A stretch of DNA of 64,000 nt from Candidatus Azobacteroides pseudotrichonymphae genomovar. CFP2 (GCF_000010645.1 NC_011565.1:62001-126000); one strand, 5' to 3'; shown: positions 37,789 through 49,085, counted from the first letter of the stretch. Notes: generated by a model not told the origin, from the letters alone. Program-made: numbers and translations.

Positions 37789-37915
37789 ATGAACTTAATC
37801 GAAGTTAACTTAACTTTATCAAAAAACATTCAAATATAAAATATATATACAGGGATACCTTTCATTTTTCTTAAAATTCCACAGAAAAAGAAACCACACA
37901 ACTCCCCCCCCCTTG

Positions 37916-38185
37916 TTACCAGCTTGCTTTTCTAACGCCCGGCACTAATCCCATAGAAGCCATTTCTCTCAATTGAATGCGAGAGATGCCAAATTGACGA
38001 ATATACCCTTTAGAACGCCCTGTAATTCTGCAACGATTATGCAAACGTACAGGAGATGCATTTTTAGGTAGAGCTTGTAAAGAATCATAATTACCTTCCT
38101 TTTTTAATCGAACTCTCTTATCTACATACTTAGCAACTAATCTTGCCCGTTTCAACTCACGAGCCTTCATTGATTCTTTAGCCAT
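37916..38185 (-). CDS. rpsN: 30S ribosomal protein S14
   Basis: 89 residues, the long zinc-independent form (no CxxC pairs). [20 protein letters not shown] at the start; [26 protein letters not shown] and [11 protein letters not shown] toward the end. S14 is a late-assembly protein of the 30S head. It starts 13 bases after rplE. Confidence 0.97.
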   Translation of the reverse strand: MAKESMKARELKRARLVAKYVDKRVRLKKEGNYDSLQALPKNASPVRLHNRCRITGRSKGYIRQFGISRIQLREMASMGLVPGVRKASW

Positions 38186-38198
38186 AATATCCCCTTTC

Positions 38199-38759
38199 TT
38201 AAACTTTCTTTATATTCCTAAACGGTAAACTAAATTCCCTCAACAAAGCATAACCTTCCATATTTGTTTTTGCAGAAGTAACAAATGTAATATTCATTCC
38301 CATTATTTTAATAATATTATCAATATTTATCTCAGGAAAAATAATTTGTTCACGAATACCAATCGTACAATTACCTCCTCCATCAAATTTACTCTCTATT
38401 CCTTTAAAATCACGAATACGAGGCAAAGCTATACGCATCAAACGTTCAAGAAATTCATACATTCGTTCACGGCGCAAAGTAACCTTCACTCCAATAGGCA
38501 TTCTTCTACGAAGTTTAAAGTTAGATATATCTTTCTTTGAAAGAGTTACCACTGCTTTTTGACCCGTAATAGAAGTCAATTCTTGAATAGAAACATCAAT
38601 AAGTTTTTTATCAACTACAGCATCTCCTAGTCCCTGATTGACCACTATTTTCTGTAACACAGGCACCTGCATCACAGAAGAGTAATTAAATTCTTTAATT
38701 AAAGCCGGTATAATTCTTTCTTGATATTCTTTCTTCAAGTTAGCCATATCAGTATTCAT
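38199..38759 (-). CDS. rplE: 50S ribosomal protein L5
   Basis: 186 residues. Motifs: [63 protein letters not shown], and [23 protein letters not shown]5 binds 5S rRNA and contacts P-site tRNA and S13. The ATG overlaps the rplX stop by one base; an ATG four codons later is an alternative, but the longer start aligns better with relatives. Confidence 0.96.
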   Translation of the reverse strand: MNTDMANLKKEYQERIIPALIKEFNYSSVMQVPVLQKIVVNQGLGDAVVDKKLIDVSIQELTSITGQKAVVTLSKKDISNFKLRRRMPIGVKVTLRRERMYEFLERLMRIALPRIRDFKGIESKFDGGGNCTIGIREQIIFPEINIDNIIKIMGMNITFVTSAKTNMEGYALLREFSLPFRNIKKV

Positions 38760-39079
38760 TATTTAATTTCATCCCCTGACTTTTTAGAAAAACGAATTAA
38801 CATTCCTCTTTCACCTAATTTACGACCAATACGCACAGGTTTTCCAGTTTTAGGATCTAAAACATTCAAATTTGAAATATGAATAGAAGCTTCTTTCTTC
38901 TCAAATCCCCCCTGAGGATTTTTTGCACTTGGCTTAATAGTCTTAGAAATAATATTAACCCCCTCTACCAAAGCACGTTGCTTACCAAGAAACACTTTTA
39001 ATACACACCCTATCTTACCCTTATAGTCACCAGCATTTACATAGACTGTATCGCCTTTTTTAATATGTAATTTGTTCAT
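38759..39079 (-). CDS. rplX: 50S ribosomal protein L24
   Basis: 106 residues from [21 protein letters not shown]. The frame extends eight codons upstream to a TTG, but the ATG fits the family. The KOW motif ([21 protein letters not shown]) and the [19 protein letters not shown] block identify it. L24 starts 50S assembly near the exit tunnel. Confidence 0.95.
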   Translation of the reverse strand: MNKLHIKKGDTVYVNAGDYKGKIGCVLKVFLGKQRALVEGVNIISKTIKPSAKNPQGGFEKKEASIHISNLNVLDPKTGKPVRIGRKLGERGMLIRFSKKSGDEIK

Positions 39080-39108
39080 TTTTATCACACTTTTTGTAAA
39101 CAAAAATT

Positions 39109-39474
39109 CTACAACACCTCCGGAGCCAAAGACACAATTTTCATATTTACAGTACGAAGTTCACGAGCGACAGGACCAAAAATACGACTACCTCTTATCT
39201 CCCCCGTACTATTCAAAAGCACACAAGCATTGTCATCAAAACGAATATAAGAACCATCTTCACGACGAATTTCCTTTTTTACACGTACAATAATCGCTTT
39301 AGATACTATACCCTTTTTTATATCGCTAGACGGAACAACAGTCTTAACTGTTACAACAATTATATCTCCCACAGAAGCATAACGCCTTCGCGTTCCTCCC
39401 AACACTCGAATACAAAGTACTTCCTTTGCTCCAGAATTGTCAGTTACTATAAGTCTAGATTCCTGCTGTATCAT
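39109..39474 (-). CDS. rplN: 50S ribosomal protein L14
   Basis: 121 residues from [20 protein letters not shown]; two extra upstream codons begin with GTG and are unlikely. Motifs: [24 protein letters not shown]-like [20 protein letters not shown], and [10 protein letters not shown]14 forms inter-subunit bridges to 16S rRNA. It starts two bases before the rpsQ stop region, which is tightly packed. Confidence 0.97.
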   Translation of the reverse strand: MIQQESRLIVTDNSGAKEVLCIRVLGGTRRRYASVGDIIVVTVKTVVPSSDIKKGIVSKAIIVRVKKEIRREDGSYIRFDDNACVLLNSTGEIRGSRIFGPVARELRTVNMKIVSLAPEVL

Positions 39475-39476
39475 AA

Positions 39477-39734
39477 TCACTTAGCTCTTGAAACTATTTT
39501 TACCAATCTCCATCTTTTGATTTTGCTCAGAGGACGAGTTTCCATAATTTTCACAATATCACCAACACTACATTCACTTTTCTCATCATGAACATGAAAC
39601 TTTTTTGTTTTATTTATAAACTTTCCATATATAGGATGTTTCTCCTTCCATTTCACAGCAACAGTAACAGACTTGTCCATTTTATTACTAAAAACAACCC
39701 CTATCTTCTCTTTCCTTAAATTTCTATTTTTCAT
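39477..39734 (-). CDS. rpsQ: 30S ribosomal protein S17
   Basis: 85 residues. Motifs: [42 protein letters not shown] and [21 protein letters not shown]. An OB-fold protein that binds 16S rRNA early in assembly. It overlaps rpmC by 11 bases. Confidence 0.97.
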   Translation of the reverse strand: MKNRNLRKEKIGVVFSNKMDKSVTVAVKWKEKHPIYGKFINKTKKFHVHDEKSECSVGDIVKIMETRPLSKIKRWRLVKIVSRAK

Positions 39735-39933
39735 TTATCTTGTCATTAATTTCTCTTTGACGCATCTCAGTCTTCATACGTGCAATCTCTCTACGTGACT
39801 GAGTAATTACTGCCGAATTACTTAATGGAGAAATACTATGACTAATTTTTCTTTGCTCATATATTTTCGTTTCAACCTTCAATCTCTCCCTTAATTCAGT
39901 AGTAGTTAAATCTCTAATTTCTGTAAACTTCAT
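39724..39933 (-). CDS. rpmC: 50S ribosomal protein L29
   Basis: 69 residues. The two-helix hairpin has [20 protein letters not shown] and [21 protein letters not shown]29 lies at the exit tunnel beside the SRP and trigger-factor docking site. rplP is normally adjacent upstream, but a 420-base spacer intervenes here. Confidence 0.95.
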   Translation of the reverse strand: MKFTEIRDLTTTELRERLKVETKIYEQRKISHSISPLSNSAVITQSRREIARMKTEMRQREINDKINEK

Positions 39934-40353
39934 ATCTTAACTTCTCTGTAATATCTGTAATATCTTTCATTCTTTCGGTATAAAATCATTTCCCAGCACC
40001 TATTATTCTTATCACATCCGACATCATCTATCAGATATCAGAATTCTAAAACAGGTATTCTAATCAAAATACTCACCTATCCAAATATCTGTTAGGAATC
40101 TATAACCATACTTAGGAATCTATAACCATACTTAGGAATCTATAACCATACTTCTTCTTACTGCGTACCAAACTCTTTTTTTATATATGGCAAAAAATCA
40201 CCTAAGTCCCTTCTTATAAGAAACATTACTACCAACAGCAATCTACATGAATTCATTCTTCTGTCATCTTGGATATTTACAAATATAATAACAACAAAGC
40301 TATGTATTACTACAATGATTGTTGTTATATCGCTATGTAGACTACATATTTTA
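39934..40353. other. 420-bp spacer opened inside the S10 block
   Basis: It lies between rplP and rpmC, which are usually adjacent or overlapping. It has no reading frame of note. It contains three 20-bp tandem repeats (40092-40151). Two minus-strand matches to the TAnnTTTG -7 box, TATATTTG (40280-40287) and TAGCTTTG (40295-40302), could supply a new promoter for rpmC and the genes after it. Confidence 0.6.
40092..40151. repeat. Three exact tandem copies of a 20-bp unit
   Basis: The unit TTAGGAATCTATAACCATAC repeats exactly at 40092, 40112 and 40132, with no spacers. Identical copies suggest a recent expansion by replication slippage. It is not a CRISPR array. Confidence 0.9.
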
Positions 40354-40785
40354 CTATTTTAAAATATTAAAATCATAATCATGTCTTACAATAAATTTTG
40401 TCGTAACTGGAAGCTTTTGAGCAGCCAATCTCAAAGCTTCCTTCGCAACATCAAATACTACCCCTTCAACCTCAAAAAGAATTCTTCCTGGTGTAACCGG
40501 CACAACAAATCCCTCAGGAGACCCTTTACCTTTACCCATACGCACTTCAGCTGGCTTTTTAGTAATAGGTTTATCGGGGAAAATTCTAACCCATACTTGA
40601 CCTTGACGCTGCATACAACGAGTCACAGCAATACGCGCAGCCTCTATTTGCTGTCCTGTAATCCATTTTGCTTGCAATGTTTTTATCCCAAAAGAACCAA
40701 AAGATAGCCTATTACCACGCTGTGCATTACCTTTCATTCGCCCCTTTTGTGATCTCCTAAATTTTGTTTTTTTCGGCTGTAACAT
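40354..40785 (-). CDS. rplP: 50S ribosomal protein L16
   Basis: 143 residues. Motifs: [48 protein letters not shown], and [26 protein letters not shown] in part. L16 lies close to the A site and peptidyl-transferase centre. About 75 bases separate it from rpsC. Confidence 0.97.
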   Translation of the reverse strand: MLQPKKTKFRRSQKGRMKGNAQRGNRLSFGSFGIKTLQAKWITGQQIEAARIAVTRCMQRQGQVWVRIFPDKPITKKPAEVRMGKGKGSPEGFVVPVTPGRILFEVEGVVFDVAKEALRLAAQKLPVTTKFIVRHDYDFNILK

Positions 40786-40860
40786 TTTCTTTTTCGCTAC
40801 GTAGATTGTGAATCTACTATTTTCTAATGAAAAAAACTATAATCTTATATATTTTATATA

Positions 40861-41598
40861 TTACTCATTCTTTTTTATGCCATTCCTTTTCCTTCTTTTG
40901 ACACTTTTATCCCCACTACCTTCATACCTATTCATCCCTCTTTGGCTAGCAAATTGAACAACAAAATCCTGTTTACTATACACTTCACCACGACAAATCC
41001 AAACTTTCACACCTAACAAACCAACTTTAGTCAAAGCTTCACTCAAAGCATAGTCAATATTCGCACGCAACGTATGCAATGGAATTCTTCCTTCTTTATA
41101 CATTTCTGAACGAGCTATTTCAACACCATTCAGACGACCAGAAATTTGTACCTTAATTCCCTCTGCTCCCATTCGCATTGCAGCAGCAATAGCTACTTTT
41201 ATTACATGACGATAAGCTATCTTAGCCTCTAATTGACGAGCAATATTACTCGCCACAATTGCCGCATCTAATTCAGGCTTTTTTATCTCAAAAATATTTA
41301 TTTGAACCTCTTTAGAAGTAATTCTTTTCAATTCTTCCTTCAATTTATCTACTTCCTGACCACCTTTACCAATAATAACACCTGGACGTGCGGTACACAC
41401 AACCACAGTAACTAATTTTAATGTACGTTCAATAACAATACGAGATACACTCGCCTTAGCAAGACGAGTATTTAAATATTTACGAATTTTACTATCCTCA
41501 TATAAAATATCTCCATAATTATCACCTCCACACCAATTAGAATCCCACCCACGAATGATTCCCAAACGATTACTTATCGGATTTATTTTTTGTCCCAT
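40861..41598 (-). CDS. rpsC: 30S ribosomal protein S3
   Basis: 245 residues. The KH domain is at [20 protein letters not shown] near 75-95. The C-terminal domain has [31 protein letters not shown] in part (key residues GRLNG and GRIPLHTLR). S3 is part of the mRNA entry tunnel helicase. A basic tail closes the protein ([12 protein letters not shown]). Confidence 0.97.
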   Translation of the reverse strand: MGQKINPISNRLGIIRGWDSNWCGGDNYGDILYEDSKIRKYLNTRLAKASVSRIVIERTLKLVTVVVCTARPGVIIGKGGQEVDKLKEELKRITSKEVQINIFEIKKPELDAAIVASNIARQLEAKIAYRHVIKVAIAAAMRMGAEGIKVQISGRLNGVEIARSEMYKEGRIPLHTLRANIDYALSEALTKVGLLGVKVWICRGEVYSKQDFVVQFASQRGMNRYEGSGDKSVKRRKRNGIKKNE

Positions 41599-41606
41599 TT
41601 AAGTCC

Positions 41607-42011
41607 CTAATTTTGTATTTCATTTTTCGTATTTACAAATATAACTACATGGCTAAAACGCTTACGAACGCGATGCGCCCTCCCCTGAGGAGCAGGACGA
41701 ATCCTCTTCAGGATAGTAGACACATCAACATTAACCATTGTTATAAACAACTCCCCGTTTTCTGCTTGTCGTCCAGTTTTTTGCTCCCAATTAGAAATGG
41801 CCAATTTAAGTAACTTCTCTAAGAATAAAGAAATTTTTTTATTGGAAAATCTCAAAATACCTAAAGCTTTAAACACCTCAATCCCACGAATCATATCTGC
41901 CACAAGGCGTACCTTACGAGCAGAGACAGGTATATGCCGCAACCTTGCGAAATACATTGTTCTTCGACTTTCCTTTCTTTTTTCTGCCGATATTCTCTTT
42001 CTAACACCCAT
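41607..42011 (-). CDS. rplV: 50S ribosomal protein L22
   Basis: 134 residues. [18 protein letters not shown] is the Bacteroidetes extension, followed by the core ([29 protein letters not shown]) and the C-terminal loop [20 protein letters not shown], whose tip reaches into the exit tunnel. Adjacent to rpsC and rpsS. Confidence 0.96.
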
Positions 42012-42019
42012 GAAATTAT

Positions 42020-42289
42020 TTACTTTTTCTTATTACCCGCATGACCACGAAATTGACGTGTAGGAGAAAATTCCCCCAATTTATGTCCAACCATATTTTC
42101 CGTAATATAAACAGGAATAAATTTATTCCCATTGTGGACTGCAATAGTACATCCTACAAAATCAGGAGAAATCATTGATGCCCTTGCCCAAGTCTTCACA
42201 ACAGACTTCTTCTTTGATTCATTCATTAACAGAATCTTCTTCTCTAACTTAACATTAATATAAGGACCTTTTCTCAAAGAACGACTCAT
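42020..42289 (-). CDS. rpsS: 30S ribosomal protein S19
   Basis: 89 residues. [19 protein letters not shown] at the start, [22 protein letters not shown] in the middle and [17 protein letters not shown] at the end. S19 pairs with S13 in the 30S head. Confidence 0.97.
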
Positions 42290-42316
42290 AATCCACCGAT
42301 TTTAAAACTCACTAGG

Positions 42317-43141
42317 TTACTTTTTCTTACTTTCAATAATATATCTAGAGGAATACTTTTTCAAATTTCTTGTTTTTAATCCCTTTGCATACAAACCTTT
42401 ACGAGATCTTGGATGCCCTCCAGAAGCACGTCCCTCCCCTCCCCCCATTGGATGATCAACGGGGTTCATTGCTACACCACGAACATGTGGGCAGTGTCCT
42501 AGCCATCTTATCCTCCCAGCTTTTCCCGACTTTTCCAAAGCATGTTCAGAATTACTTACACTGCCAATACTCGCTCTACATAAAGCGAGTACTTTCCGTG
42601 TTTCTCCCGAAGGCATCCTAACAATTACATAATTACCCTCTCTAGAAACAACCTGAGCAAAAACTCCTGCAGAACGCACCATTTTAGCACCCTGCCCCGG
42701 ACGCAACTCAATATTGTGGATTATTGTTCCCAAAGGAATATCAGCTAACGGAAGTGAATTCCCAACTTCGGGAGGAGCCTCTTTCCCCGAAACTATTAAT
42801 TGATTTACTTTCAATCCATTTGGGGCAACAATATACACCTTCTCTCCATCAGCATAGTACAACAAAGCAATACGAGCAGAACGATTAGGATCATATTCTA
42901 TAGACTTTACTCTTGCAGGAATACCATCTTTATTTCTCTTAAAATCAATTAAACGAAATCTACGTTTATGCCCTCCTCCAATATGTCTAACTGTCCTATG
43001 ACCCTCAGCATTACGCCCACCTGACTTACATTTACCAAAAACAAGAGACTTTTCAGGTATAGTAGCCGTGATTTCGCTAAACATGCCAACAATTCTGTGC
43101 CTTTGCCCCGGTGTTACCGGCTTCAACTTACGAATCCCCAT
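42317..43141 (-). CDS. rplB: 50S ribosomal protein L2
   Basis: 274 residues. Motifs: [21 protein letters not shown] in part, [43 protein letters not shown] in part, and the catalytic-centre C-terminal [21 protein letters not shown] in part (key histidine in [10 protein letters not shown]). L2 is required for subunit joining and peptidyl transfer. It lies between rplW and rpsS. Confidence 0.98.
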   Translation of the reverse strand: MGIRKLKPVTPGQRHRIVGMFSEITATIPEKSLVFGKCKSGGRNAEGHRTVRHIGGGHKRRFRLIDFKRNKDGIPARVKSIEYDPNRSARIALLYYADGEKVYIVAPNGLKVNQLIVSGKEAPPEVGNSLPLADIPLGTIIHNIELRPGQGAKMVRSAGVFAQVVSREGNYVIVRMPSGETRKVLALCRASIGSVSNSEHALEKSGKAGRIRWLGHCPHVRGVAMNPVDHPMGGGEGRASGGHPRSRKGLYAKGLKTRNLKKYSSRYIIESKKK

Positions 43142-43144
43142 TCC

Positions 43145-43444
43145 CTATTTAATATTACCACTAAAAAAGTCTATTGTTTCTCCCTTACTCAATATCACAA
43201 TTGCCTTTTTAAGAGCGACCCTTTTCCCCTTCATAACCTTCAATTTGTTATACCTCGACTTTCTTTTACCGTCATAATTCATCGTATTCACTCTTAAAAC
43301 TGAAACATCATAAAGCCCGCTCACTGCTGTTCTGATTTCTAACTTATCAGCGCTAGGAGAAACATAGAACCCTACACAATTTGATTTTTTATCTGTAATC
43401 TGAGTTTGTTTTTCTGTTATGATAGGTTTAATAATTATTCCCAT
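43145..43444 (-). CDS. rplW: 50S ribosomal protein L23
   Basis: 99 residues. Motifs: IIKPIITEKQTQITDKKSN, VGFYVSPSADKLEIRTAV, and RVNTMNYDGKRKSRYN. L23 is the chaperone and SRP docking point at the exit tunnel. Ends three bases before the rplB start. Confidence 0.96.
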   Translation of the reverse strand: MGIIIKPIITEKQTQITDKKSNCVGFYVSPSADKLEIRTAVSGLYDVSVLRVNTMNYDGKRKSRYNKLKVMKGKRVALKKAIVILSKGETIDFFSGNIK

Positions 43445-43462
43445 TACTATCTTCGACTAAAG

Positions 43463-44089
43463 TTAAAAATTATTAATGGCAACTACAGAACTTTCTAAAA
43501 TTACCAAACGGTTCACATCCAAAATTTCATAAGTGTTTAAATTGGAAACGGTAGTCACTTTTACTTTTGATATATTTCTCGCTGATAAAAAAATATTATC
43601 ATCTTTCTCCGGAAGAATAACAAGTAATTTGCTATTAGCTATTTGTATTTTCAAATTCTTAGCCAAATCTAAGAATTCTTTTGTCTTCGGAGTTTCAAAA
43701 GAAAAATCTTCAACAACGATAACGCCCCCCTCACGCATTCTACAAGATAAAACAGATCTGCGTGCCATTTTTTTTTCTTTCTTATTTAGTTTAAAACTAT
43801 AATCCCTCGGTTTAGGACCAAATACCCTAGCTCCTCCCACTAAAACAGGAGAATTGATATCACCACGACGAGCCCCTCCACTACCTTTCTGACGTCCTAA
43901 TTTACGAGTACTACCTGACATCTCACTCCTCTCCTTGGATTTAGCCGTACCTTGACGTTTATTAGCAAGATACCGCCTTACATCCAGATAAACAATATAA
44001 TCATTTGGTTCAACTCTAAAAACACTATCTTCCAATATTACTTTTCTTCCTGTTTCCTCACCCTTAATATTAAAAATATTTACCTCCAT
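43463..44089 (-). CDS. rplD: 50S ribosomal protein L4
   Basis: 208 residues from [19 protein letters not shown]. The frame can be read one codon further to a GTG, but the ATG overlaps the rplC stop by one base and fits the family. The extended loop that lines the exit tunnel has [23 protein letters not shown] in part (key residues RGTxKxKxR and GxTRKxxRQKGxGxAR). Conserved domains are complete. Confidence 0.95.
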   Translation of the reverse strand: MEVNIFNIKGEETGRKVILEDSVFRVEPNDYIVYLDVRRYLANKRQGTAKSKERSEMSGSTRKLGRQKGSGGARRGDINSPVLVGGARVFGPKPRDYSFKLNKKEKKMARRSVLSCRMREGGVIVVEDFSFETPKTKEFLDLAKNLKIQIANSKLLVILPEKDDNIFLSARNISKVKVTTVSNLNTYEILDVNRLVILESSVVAINNF

Positions 44090-44703
44090 CACTTCTTAAC
44101 TATTAAAATTGAACCTTTTGAACCCGGAACTGATCCCTTGACTATCAATAAATTATATTTAGATATTAACTCTATTACTTCAAGATTTTGTATAGTTACT
44201 TTTGTATTCCCCATTTGACCTGCCATACGTGTACCCTTAAATACTTTTGCGGGATAAGAACATGCTCCAATAGAACCTGGATGTCTCTGACGATCACTTT
44301 GTCCTAAAGTTGCTTCACCCACTCCTCTAAAACCATGCCGCTTTACAACCCCTTGGAACCCTTTCCCCTTCGATATGCCAACTACATCTACATAAATTCC
44401 TTTATTAAAAAAGTCAACAGTTATAACATCTCCTTCTTTATATTTCCCTTGTTCTTTAAACTCGGCTAAATATCTTTTAAAAGATACTCCTGCTCTTTTA
44501 AAATGTCCCCGTTCTGGCTTTGTAGTATGTTTTTCTTTCTTGTCTTCAAATCCTACCTGTACGGCTTCATAGCCATCCTTATCAACCGTTTTGACTTGAG
44601 TAACAACACAAGGACCTACTTCCATAACAGTACATGGAAGATTCTTCCCTTCAACACTAAAAATAGATGTCATCCCAATTTTTTTCCCAATTAATCCAGG
44701 CAT
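44089..44703 (-). CDS. rplC: 50S ribosomal protein L3
   Basis: 204 residues. Motifs: [52 protein letters not shown] in part (key residues [12 protein letters not shown]), and [28 protein letters not shown] in part. L3 is an assembly initiator near the peptidyl-transferase centre. A 120-base gap, with a short TTAA repeat, precedes it. Confidence 0.97.
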   Translation of the reverse strand: MPGLIGKKIGMTSIFSVEGKNLPCTVMEVGPCVVTQVKTVDKDGYEAVQVGFEDKKEKHTTKPERGHFKRAGVSFKRYLAEFKEQGKYKEGDVITVDFFNKGIYVDVVGISKGKGFQGVVKRHGFRGVGEATLGQSDRQRHPGSIGACSYPAKVFKGTRMAGQMGNTKVTIQNLEVIELISKYNLLIVKGSVPGSKGSILIVKK

Positions 44704-44723
44704 ATCTTTTACTTAAAACTTAC

Positions 44724-44742
44724 ATTAATTAATTAATTAATT
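44724..44742. repeat. (TTAA)n microsatellite
   Basis: Four to five TTAA units in the spacer between rpsJ and rplC. Simple-sequence slippage product; no known function. Confidence 0.6.
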
Positions 44743-44827
44743 CTTATTGCTCATCCCCTTTACGCATTTCAAACCAATATTCAAAGCTCACATTTTACAG
44801 TTCCACTAATACCTCCAAAACTTAAAT

Positions 44828-45139
44828 TTACACCTTTATTTCAACCTCCACACCACTGGGTAAATCCAGTTTCATTAATGCATCTACCACCTTAGTATTA
44901 GAAGCATAAATATCAATCAGTCGTTTATATGAAGCCAATTCAAATTGCTCACGAGATTTTTTATTCACAAAAGTTGCACGATTCACCGTAAAGATCCTCC
45001 TATGAGTAGGAAGAGGAATAGGGCCACTTACATCATCAGCTATACTCTTTACAGCTTTCACAATTTTCTCAGCAGACCTATCTATTAAATTATAATCATA
45101 AGATTTTAACCTAATCCTAATTTTGTGGCTCGCACTCAT
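44828..45139 (-). CDS. rpsJ: 30S ribosomal protein S10
   Basis: 103 residues from the ATG of [18 protein letters not shown]; one more codon upstream is GTG. Motifs: [29 protein letters not shown] in part (key residues [13 protein letters not shown] and KKSREQFE) and [11 protein letters not shown] at the end. S10 opens the S10 block. In other bacteria it is also the NusB partner in antitermination. Confidence 0.97.
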   Translation of the reverse strand: MSASHKIRIRLKSYDYNLIDRSAEKIVKAVKSIADDVSGPIPLPTHRRIFTVNRATFVNKKSREQFELASYKRLIDIYASNTKVVDALMKLDLPSGVEVEIKV

Positions 45140-45217
45140 CACTTTTTGCTTTCAAATATTAACTTAATAACTAAAGAACTGGTTTTTCTTCTCTCTTTTC
45201 TACTACTTTTATCCCTA

Positions 45218-45225
45218 CAAAGATA
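45218..45225 (-). promoter_or_regulatory. Putative -7 promoter box for the S10 block
   Basis: The minus strand reads TATCTTTG, a perfect TAnnTTTG match and identical to the thrS box. Transcription would start near 45211, giving a leader of about 70 bases before rpsJ. The -33 region, TTATTG about 18 bases upstream, is only approximate. Confidence 0.4.
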
Positions 45226-45308
45226 GAGAATTCTCACCCAATAACCTTAAACTTATCTATCTAATGTCTTTCTTAATACGTACATGCTACATGCGAGACT
45301 TGTCTCTT

Positions 45309-45339
45309 TTCTTTGTTATACCCCATCTATAACAAAGAA
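45309..45339. repeat. Perfect 12-bp hairpin in the fusA-rpsJ spacer
   Basis: TTCTTTGTTATA (45309-45320), loop ccccatc, TATAACAAAGAA (45328-45339). Exact arms, no T tract on either side, so it may be an mRNA-end stabiliser or a spacer element. Confidence 0.6.
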
Positions 45340-45411
45340 CATTTCATCATTTTAAATTTGATTTTGCATACAATATCCGCTCAAAACACATTTCATCGTC
45401 TAAAATACAAG

Positions 45412-45429
45412 CTTTATTTCAATAAAGCC
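45412..45429 (-). terminator. Putative terminator after fusA
   Basis: On the minus strand GCTTTATT-GA-AATAAAGC forms a hairpin followed by TTGTATTTT. It lies about 160 bases after the fusA stop. The T tract is interrupted. Confidence 0.45.
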
Positions 45430-45588
45430 AAAAACGAACACATCTCTCCATCTGCCGGAGATAAATAAATTCTAAAACTAGGAACTCTCCAATTCATTTC
45501 TATAACCTCTTTTTTTATTACTTTGTTTTCCTCCAATCTATGATATTAACCATACTCCAAAATTTTCTAAAAAATTTCACTTAAAATT

Positions 45589-47718
45589 TCACTTAATTAA
45601 ATCCACTCTCCCTTTTATTTTTATCAATATTTCCCTTGCAATGGTAGCAGAAACTTCTTCATAATGCGAAAAAGACAAATTACTTGTAGCACGACCTGAG
45701 GTAATAGTACGTAAAGTTGTCACATAACCAAACATTTCCGACAAGGGAGCATGTGCCTTTATAATCCTTATTCCAACACGACTAGTATCCATAGTTTCTA
45801 CCCGTCCACGTCGTTTATTCAAATCACCAATTACATCACCCATATTTTCTTCTGGAGTAACCACCTCAATCCTCATAATCGGCTCTTTTAAAACCGGACT
45901 AGCCTTCTCTACAGCATTCTTAAATGCTTGAATAGCACACACTTCAAAAGACAATTGATCAGAATCCACAGCATGATAGGAACCATCAATAACTGTCACC
46001 TTTAATTTATCCACTGCATAGCCTGCTAAAATACCATTCTTCATTGCTCGCAAAAAACCCTTATGAATAGAAGGAATATACTCCTTTGGAATATTTCCAC
46101 CTTTAACCTCACTTATAAATTGAAAATCGCCCTCAAAATCCGAATCAACTGGCTCAATACGAACGATCATATCAGCAAACTTACCACGACCACCCGTTTG
46201 CTTTTTATATACTTCACGCCATTCTACTGACTTAGTAATAGCTTCTTTATAAGACACCTGAGGGGGACCTTGATTGGAGTCAACTTTAAATTCTCGTTTT
46301 AATCTATCAATAATTATTTCTAAATGAAGTTCACCCATGCCTGAAATAATTATTTGTCCCGTTTCCTCATTTGTTTTAACAGTAAAAGTTGGATCTTCTT
46401 CTGCTAACTTGGCGAGTCCCAATTCCAATTTATCTAAATCTTTTTGTGTTTTAGGCTCAACTGCAATACTAATTACAGGTTCTGGAAAATCCATTTTTTC
46501 CAAAATAATCGGATAATTTTCACTACACAAAGTATCTCCTGTGCGAATATCCTTAAAACCCACTCCAGCCCCAATATCACCACATCCAATATACTCCCTC
46601 GGATTTTGCTTATTAGAATGCATTTGAAATAATCGAGAAATACGTTCCTTTTTTCCAGAACGAGTATTATAAACATAAGAACCAGCCTCTAATTCTCCTG
46701 AATATACACGAAAAAAACAAAGCCGACCTACATAAGGATCTGTCGCAATTTTAAATACTAAAGCACACAAAGGATCCGAAGCACTTGGCTTACGAGCTAC
46801 TATTTTATCCAAATTATCAGGATGAACACCTTTAATTGCAACCGTATCTACTGGGCTTGGAAGATAGGCACATACTGCATCCAATAAAGCCTGTACACCT
46901 TTATTTCTAAAAGAAGATCCACAAATCATTGGATTAATTTGCATAGCCAACGTTCCTTTACGAATAACCCCACGAATTTCATCTTCAGTAATTGCATCCG
47001 GATCATCAAAATATTTCTCCATCAAAGCATCATCTACTTCTGCTAAGATCTCAAGCATTTTATTCCTCCCATTTTCAGCTTCTGACATAATCTCTGTAGG
47101 AATCTTTTCAATGGAATAAGACGCACCCATAGCTTCATCATACCAATACAAAGCTTTCATTCGTACTAAATCTATGATTCCGCAAAACCTCTCCTCCGCA
47201 CCAATAGGGATCTGAACAGGACAAGGATTAGCTCCCAAGATCTCTTTCATTTGTCGCATTACTTCAAAAAAATTTGCACCAGAACGGTCCATTTTGTTCA
47301 CATAACAAATCCTTGGCACACGATACTTATCTGCCTGGTACCACACAGTTTCCGATTGAGGTTCAACTCCCCCTACTGCACAAAAAGTAACAACTGCGCC
47401 ATCTAAGACACGTAAAGAACGCTCTACTTCCACAGTAAAATCCACATGTCCTGGAGTATCAATCAAATTAATCTTATATATACTATCACTATATTTCCAT
47501 TTAGCTGTTGTTGCAGCAGAAGTGATTGTAATACCACGCTCCTGCTCTTGTTCCATCCAGTCCATAGTAGCAGCTCCATCATGAACCTCTCCAATCTTAT
47601 GAGTAATGCCTGTATAAAAAAGTATCCGCTCTGATGTAGTAGTCTTCCCCGCATCAATATGTGCCATAATACCAATGTTGCGAGTATACTTTAGTTGGTC
47701 GTCCACACCTCTTGCCAT
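45589..47718 (-). CDS. fusA: Elongation factor G
   Basis: 709 residues. G1 is AHIDAGKTT near 18, G2 RGITI, G3 DTPGH, G4 NKMD. Domains II-V follow (domain IV near [25 protein letters not shown], key residues [13 protein letters not shown]). EF-G drives translocation after each peptide bond and splits ribosomes with RRF. It lies 34 bases after rpsG in the str block; tuf is absent from this locus, which is usual for the phylum. Confidence 0.98.
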   Translation of the reverse strand: MARGVDDQLKYTRNIGIMAHIDAGKTTTSERILFYTGITHKIGEVHDGAATMDWMEQEQERGITITSAATTAKWKYSDSIYKINLIDTPGHVDFTVEVERSLRVLDGAVVTFCAVGGVEPQSETVWYQADKYRVPRICYVNKMDRSGANFFEVMRQMKEILGANPCPVQIPIGAEERFCGIIDLVRMKALYWYDEAMGASYSIEKIPTEIMSEAENGRNKMLEILAEVDDALMEKYFDDPDAITEDEIRGVIRKGTLAMQINPMICGSSFRNKGVQALLDAVCAYLPSPVDTVAIKGVHPDNLDKIVARKPSASDPLCALVFKIATDPYVGRLCFFRVYSGELEAGSYVYNTRSGKKERISRLFQMHSNKQNPREYIGCGDIGAGVGFKDIRTGDTLCSENYPIILEKMDFPEPVISIAVEPKTQKDLDKLELGLAKLAEEDPTFTVKTNEETGQIIISGMGELHLEIIIDRLKREFKVDSNQGPPQVSYKEAITKSVEWREVYKKQTGGRGKFADMIVRIEPVDSDFEGDFQFISEVKGGNIPKEYIPSIHKGFLRAMKNGILAGYAVDKLKVTVIDGSYHAVDSDQLSFEVCAIQAFKNAVEKASPVLKEPIMRIEVVTPEENMGDVIGDLNKRRGRVETMDTSRVGIRIIKAHAPLSEMFGYVTTLRTITSGRATSNLSFSHYEEVSATIAREILIKIKGRVDLIK

Positions 47719-47752
47719 TAAAATCCCTATTTTTTATAATATAAACTGACTA

Positions 47753-48229
47753 TCAAAATCTAAAATATGCAAACGCTCTGTTAGCTTCTGCCATTTTACG
47801 CATATCTTCCTTTTTCTTATACGCACCACCTTGACTATTAAAAGCATCCACAATCTCAGCTGATAACTTATCCGCCATTGATTTACCATCTCTTTTCCGA
47901 GCAAAAAAAATCATATTTTTCATTGAAATAGTCTCTTTTCTCTCCGGATAAATTTCTGTAGGTACCTGAAAAGTAGCACCACCAACTCGTCTAGACTTCA
48001 CTTCAACAAGTGGAGTTATATTATTCAATGCATGCTCCCAGATTTCAAGAGAAGATTTTTGTTCATCAGACAGTTTAGCTCTCACTTTTTCCAGAGCAGA
48101 ATAAAAAATATTAAAAGCCATGCTTTTCTTACCATCATACATTAAATGATTAACAAATTTCGTTACTCTTTGGCTGCCAAATACAGCATCCGAAAGTATT
48201 TGTCTTTTTTTAGGCTTTGCCTTTCTCAT
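47753..48229 (-). CDS. rpsG: 30S ribosomal protein S7
   Basis: 158 residues from [12 protein letters not shown]; the reading frame opens three codons earlier at a TTG, which is less likely. Motifs: [25 protein letters not shown] (key residues KFVNxLMxDGKK), [19 protein letters not shown] and [22 protein letters not shown]7 is the main head-assembly protein and contacts E-site tRNA. Part of the str block. Confidence 0.95.
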   Translation of the reverse strand: MRKAKPKKRQILSDAVFGSQRVTKFVNHLMYDGKKSMAFNIFYSALEKVRAKLSDEQKSSLEIWEHALNNITPLVEVKSRRVGGATFQVPTEIYPERKETISMKNMIFFARKRDGKSMADKLSAEIVDAFNSQGGAYKKKEDMRKMAEANRAFAYFRF

Positions 48230-48312
48230 CTTTCTCAAAAATTTTATCTACAATGATTCTAAACAGTTTAAATATATCTTCAACAAACTTCCTTTTCTAA
48301 GTTCATTCAATT

Positions 48313-48729
48313 TCATTTCTTATTTTTAGTTGGTACTGCCTTAGTTTTTCCTGTTCCCGTTTTCGGGAACTTTGCTCCATATTTAGAGCGCCTCTGCATA
48401 CGCCCACTCACACCTGCTGTATCTAAGGCTCCACGTACAATATGATAACGCACACCTGGAAGGTCCTTTACTCTTCCTCCTCTTACCAACACAATAGAAT
48501 GTTCTTGCAAATTATGCCCTTCACCTGGAATATATACATTAACCTCCTTAGAATTAGTCAAACGCACACGTGCAACTTTACGCATAGCAGAATTAGGTTT
48601 TTTAGGAGTTGTAGTATACACTCTTACACAAACCCCTCTCTTCTGTGGACATGAATCCAATGCGGGCGCTTTCCCCTTTTTTAAGAAAGTTGCTCTTCCC
48701 TTCCTTACTAACTGCTGAATTGTAGGCAT
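48313..48729 (-). CDS. rpsL: 30S ribosomal protein S12
   Basis: 138 residues from [12 protein letters not shown]; two codons before it start with TTG. Motifs: [21 protein letters not shown] (K at the streptomycin-sensitivity position), [29 protein letters not shown] in part, [20 protein letters not shown]12 supervises decoding accuracy. It is the first gene of the superoperon; about 460 bases of gene-free DNA lie before it. Confidence 0.96.
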   Translation of the reverse strand: MPTIQQLVRKGRATFLKKGKAPALDSCPQKRGVCVRVYTTTPKKPNSAMRKVARVRLTNSKEVNVYIPGEGHNLQEHSIVLVRGGRVKDLPGVRYHIVRGALDTAGVSGRMQRRSKYGAKFPKTGTGKTKAVPTKNKK

Positions 48730-49085
48730 AATCAACTATATTTTTCTATTTCTATAACTCTAACTCTCCCAATTCTCCCGAATAATAGATTCCTCAGACC
48801 AACTAATTTACACATAAAAAGTATAAAACTAAAATGATTATTAATAAGTCAAAGACTTTTTTTTACAAAAAAACATTCTAAAAACAATTTTGTTAGGTAA
48901 CAATGAAAATTTTTAAAACTCTTATAGAGATATAATATAAAATGTTGATATATAGATTATTCACTAAATCGATTACCTTATCCTCACTATATTATCTGAA
49001 TAAATTTTTAAAAAATCACCCTGAATTGTCTATTCTTGTATATTATGTTTTGTACGTTTTTTTTGCGATCTACATCACAAAATGA

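Larger units (their letters stand above)
45143..45588. other. 446-bp spacer between fusA and rpsJ
   Basis: The spacer divides the str block from the S10 block. It contains no gene; tuf is not present here, as usual in Bacteroidetes. It holds a putative S10 promoter (45218-45225) and two clear hairpins (45309-45339 and 45412-45429), and a weaker CTCC/GGAG hairpin at 45446-45461. Together they would separate transcription of the two blocks. Confidence 0.6.

Noticed and set aside
40092-40151. Possible CRISPR repeats
   Set aside because: The three copies are directly adjacent with no spacers, and no cas gene is near.
45143-45588. Missing tuf gene treated as an anomaly
   Set aside because: In Bacteroidetes tuf is normally not between fusA and rpsJ.
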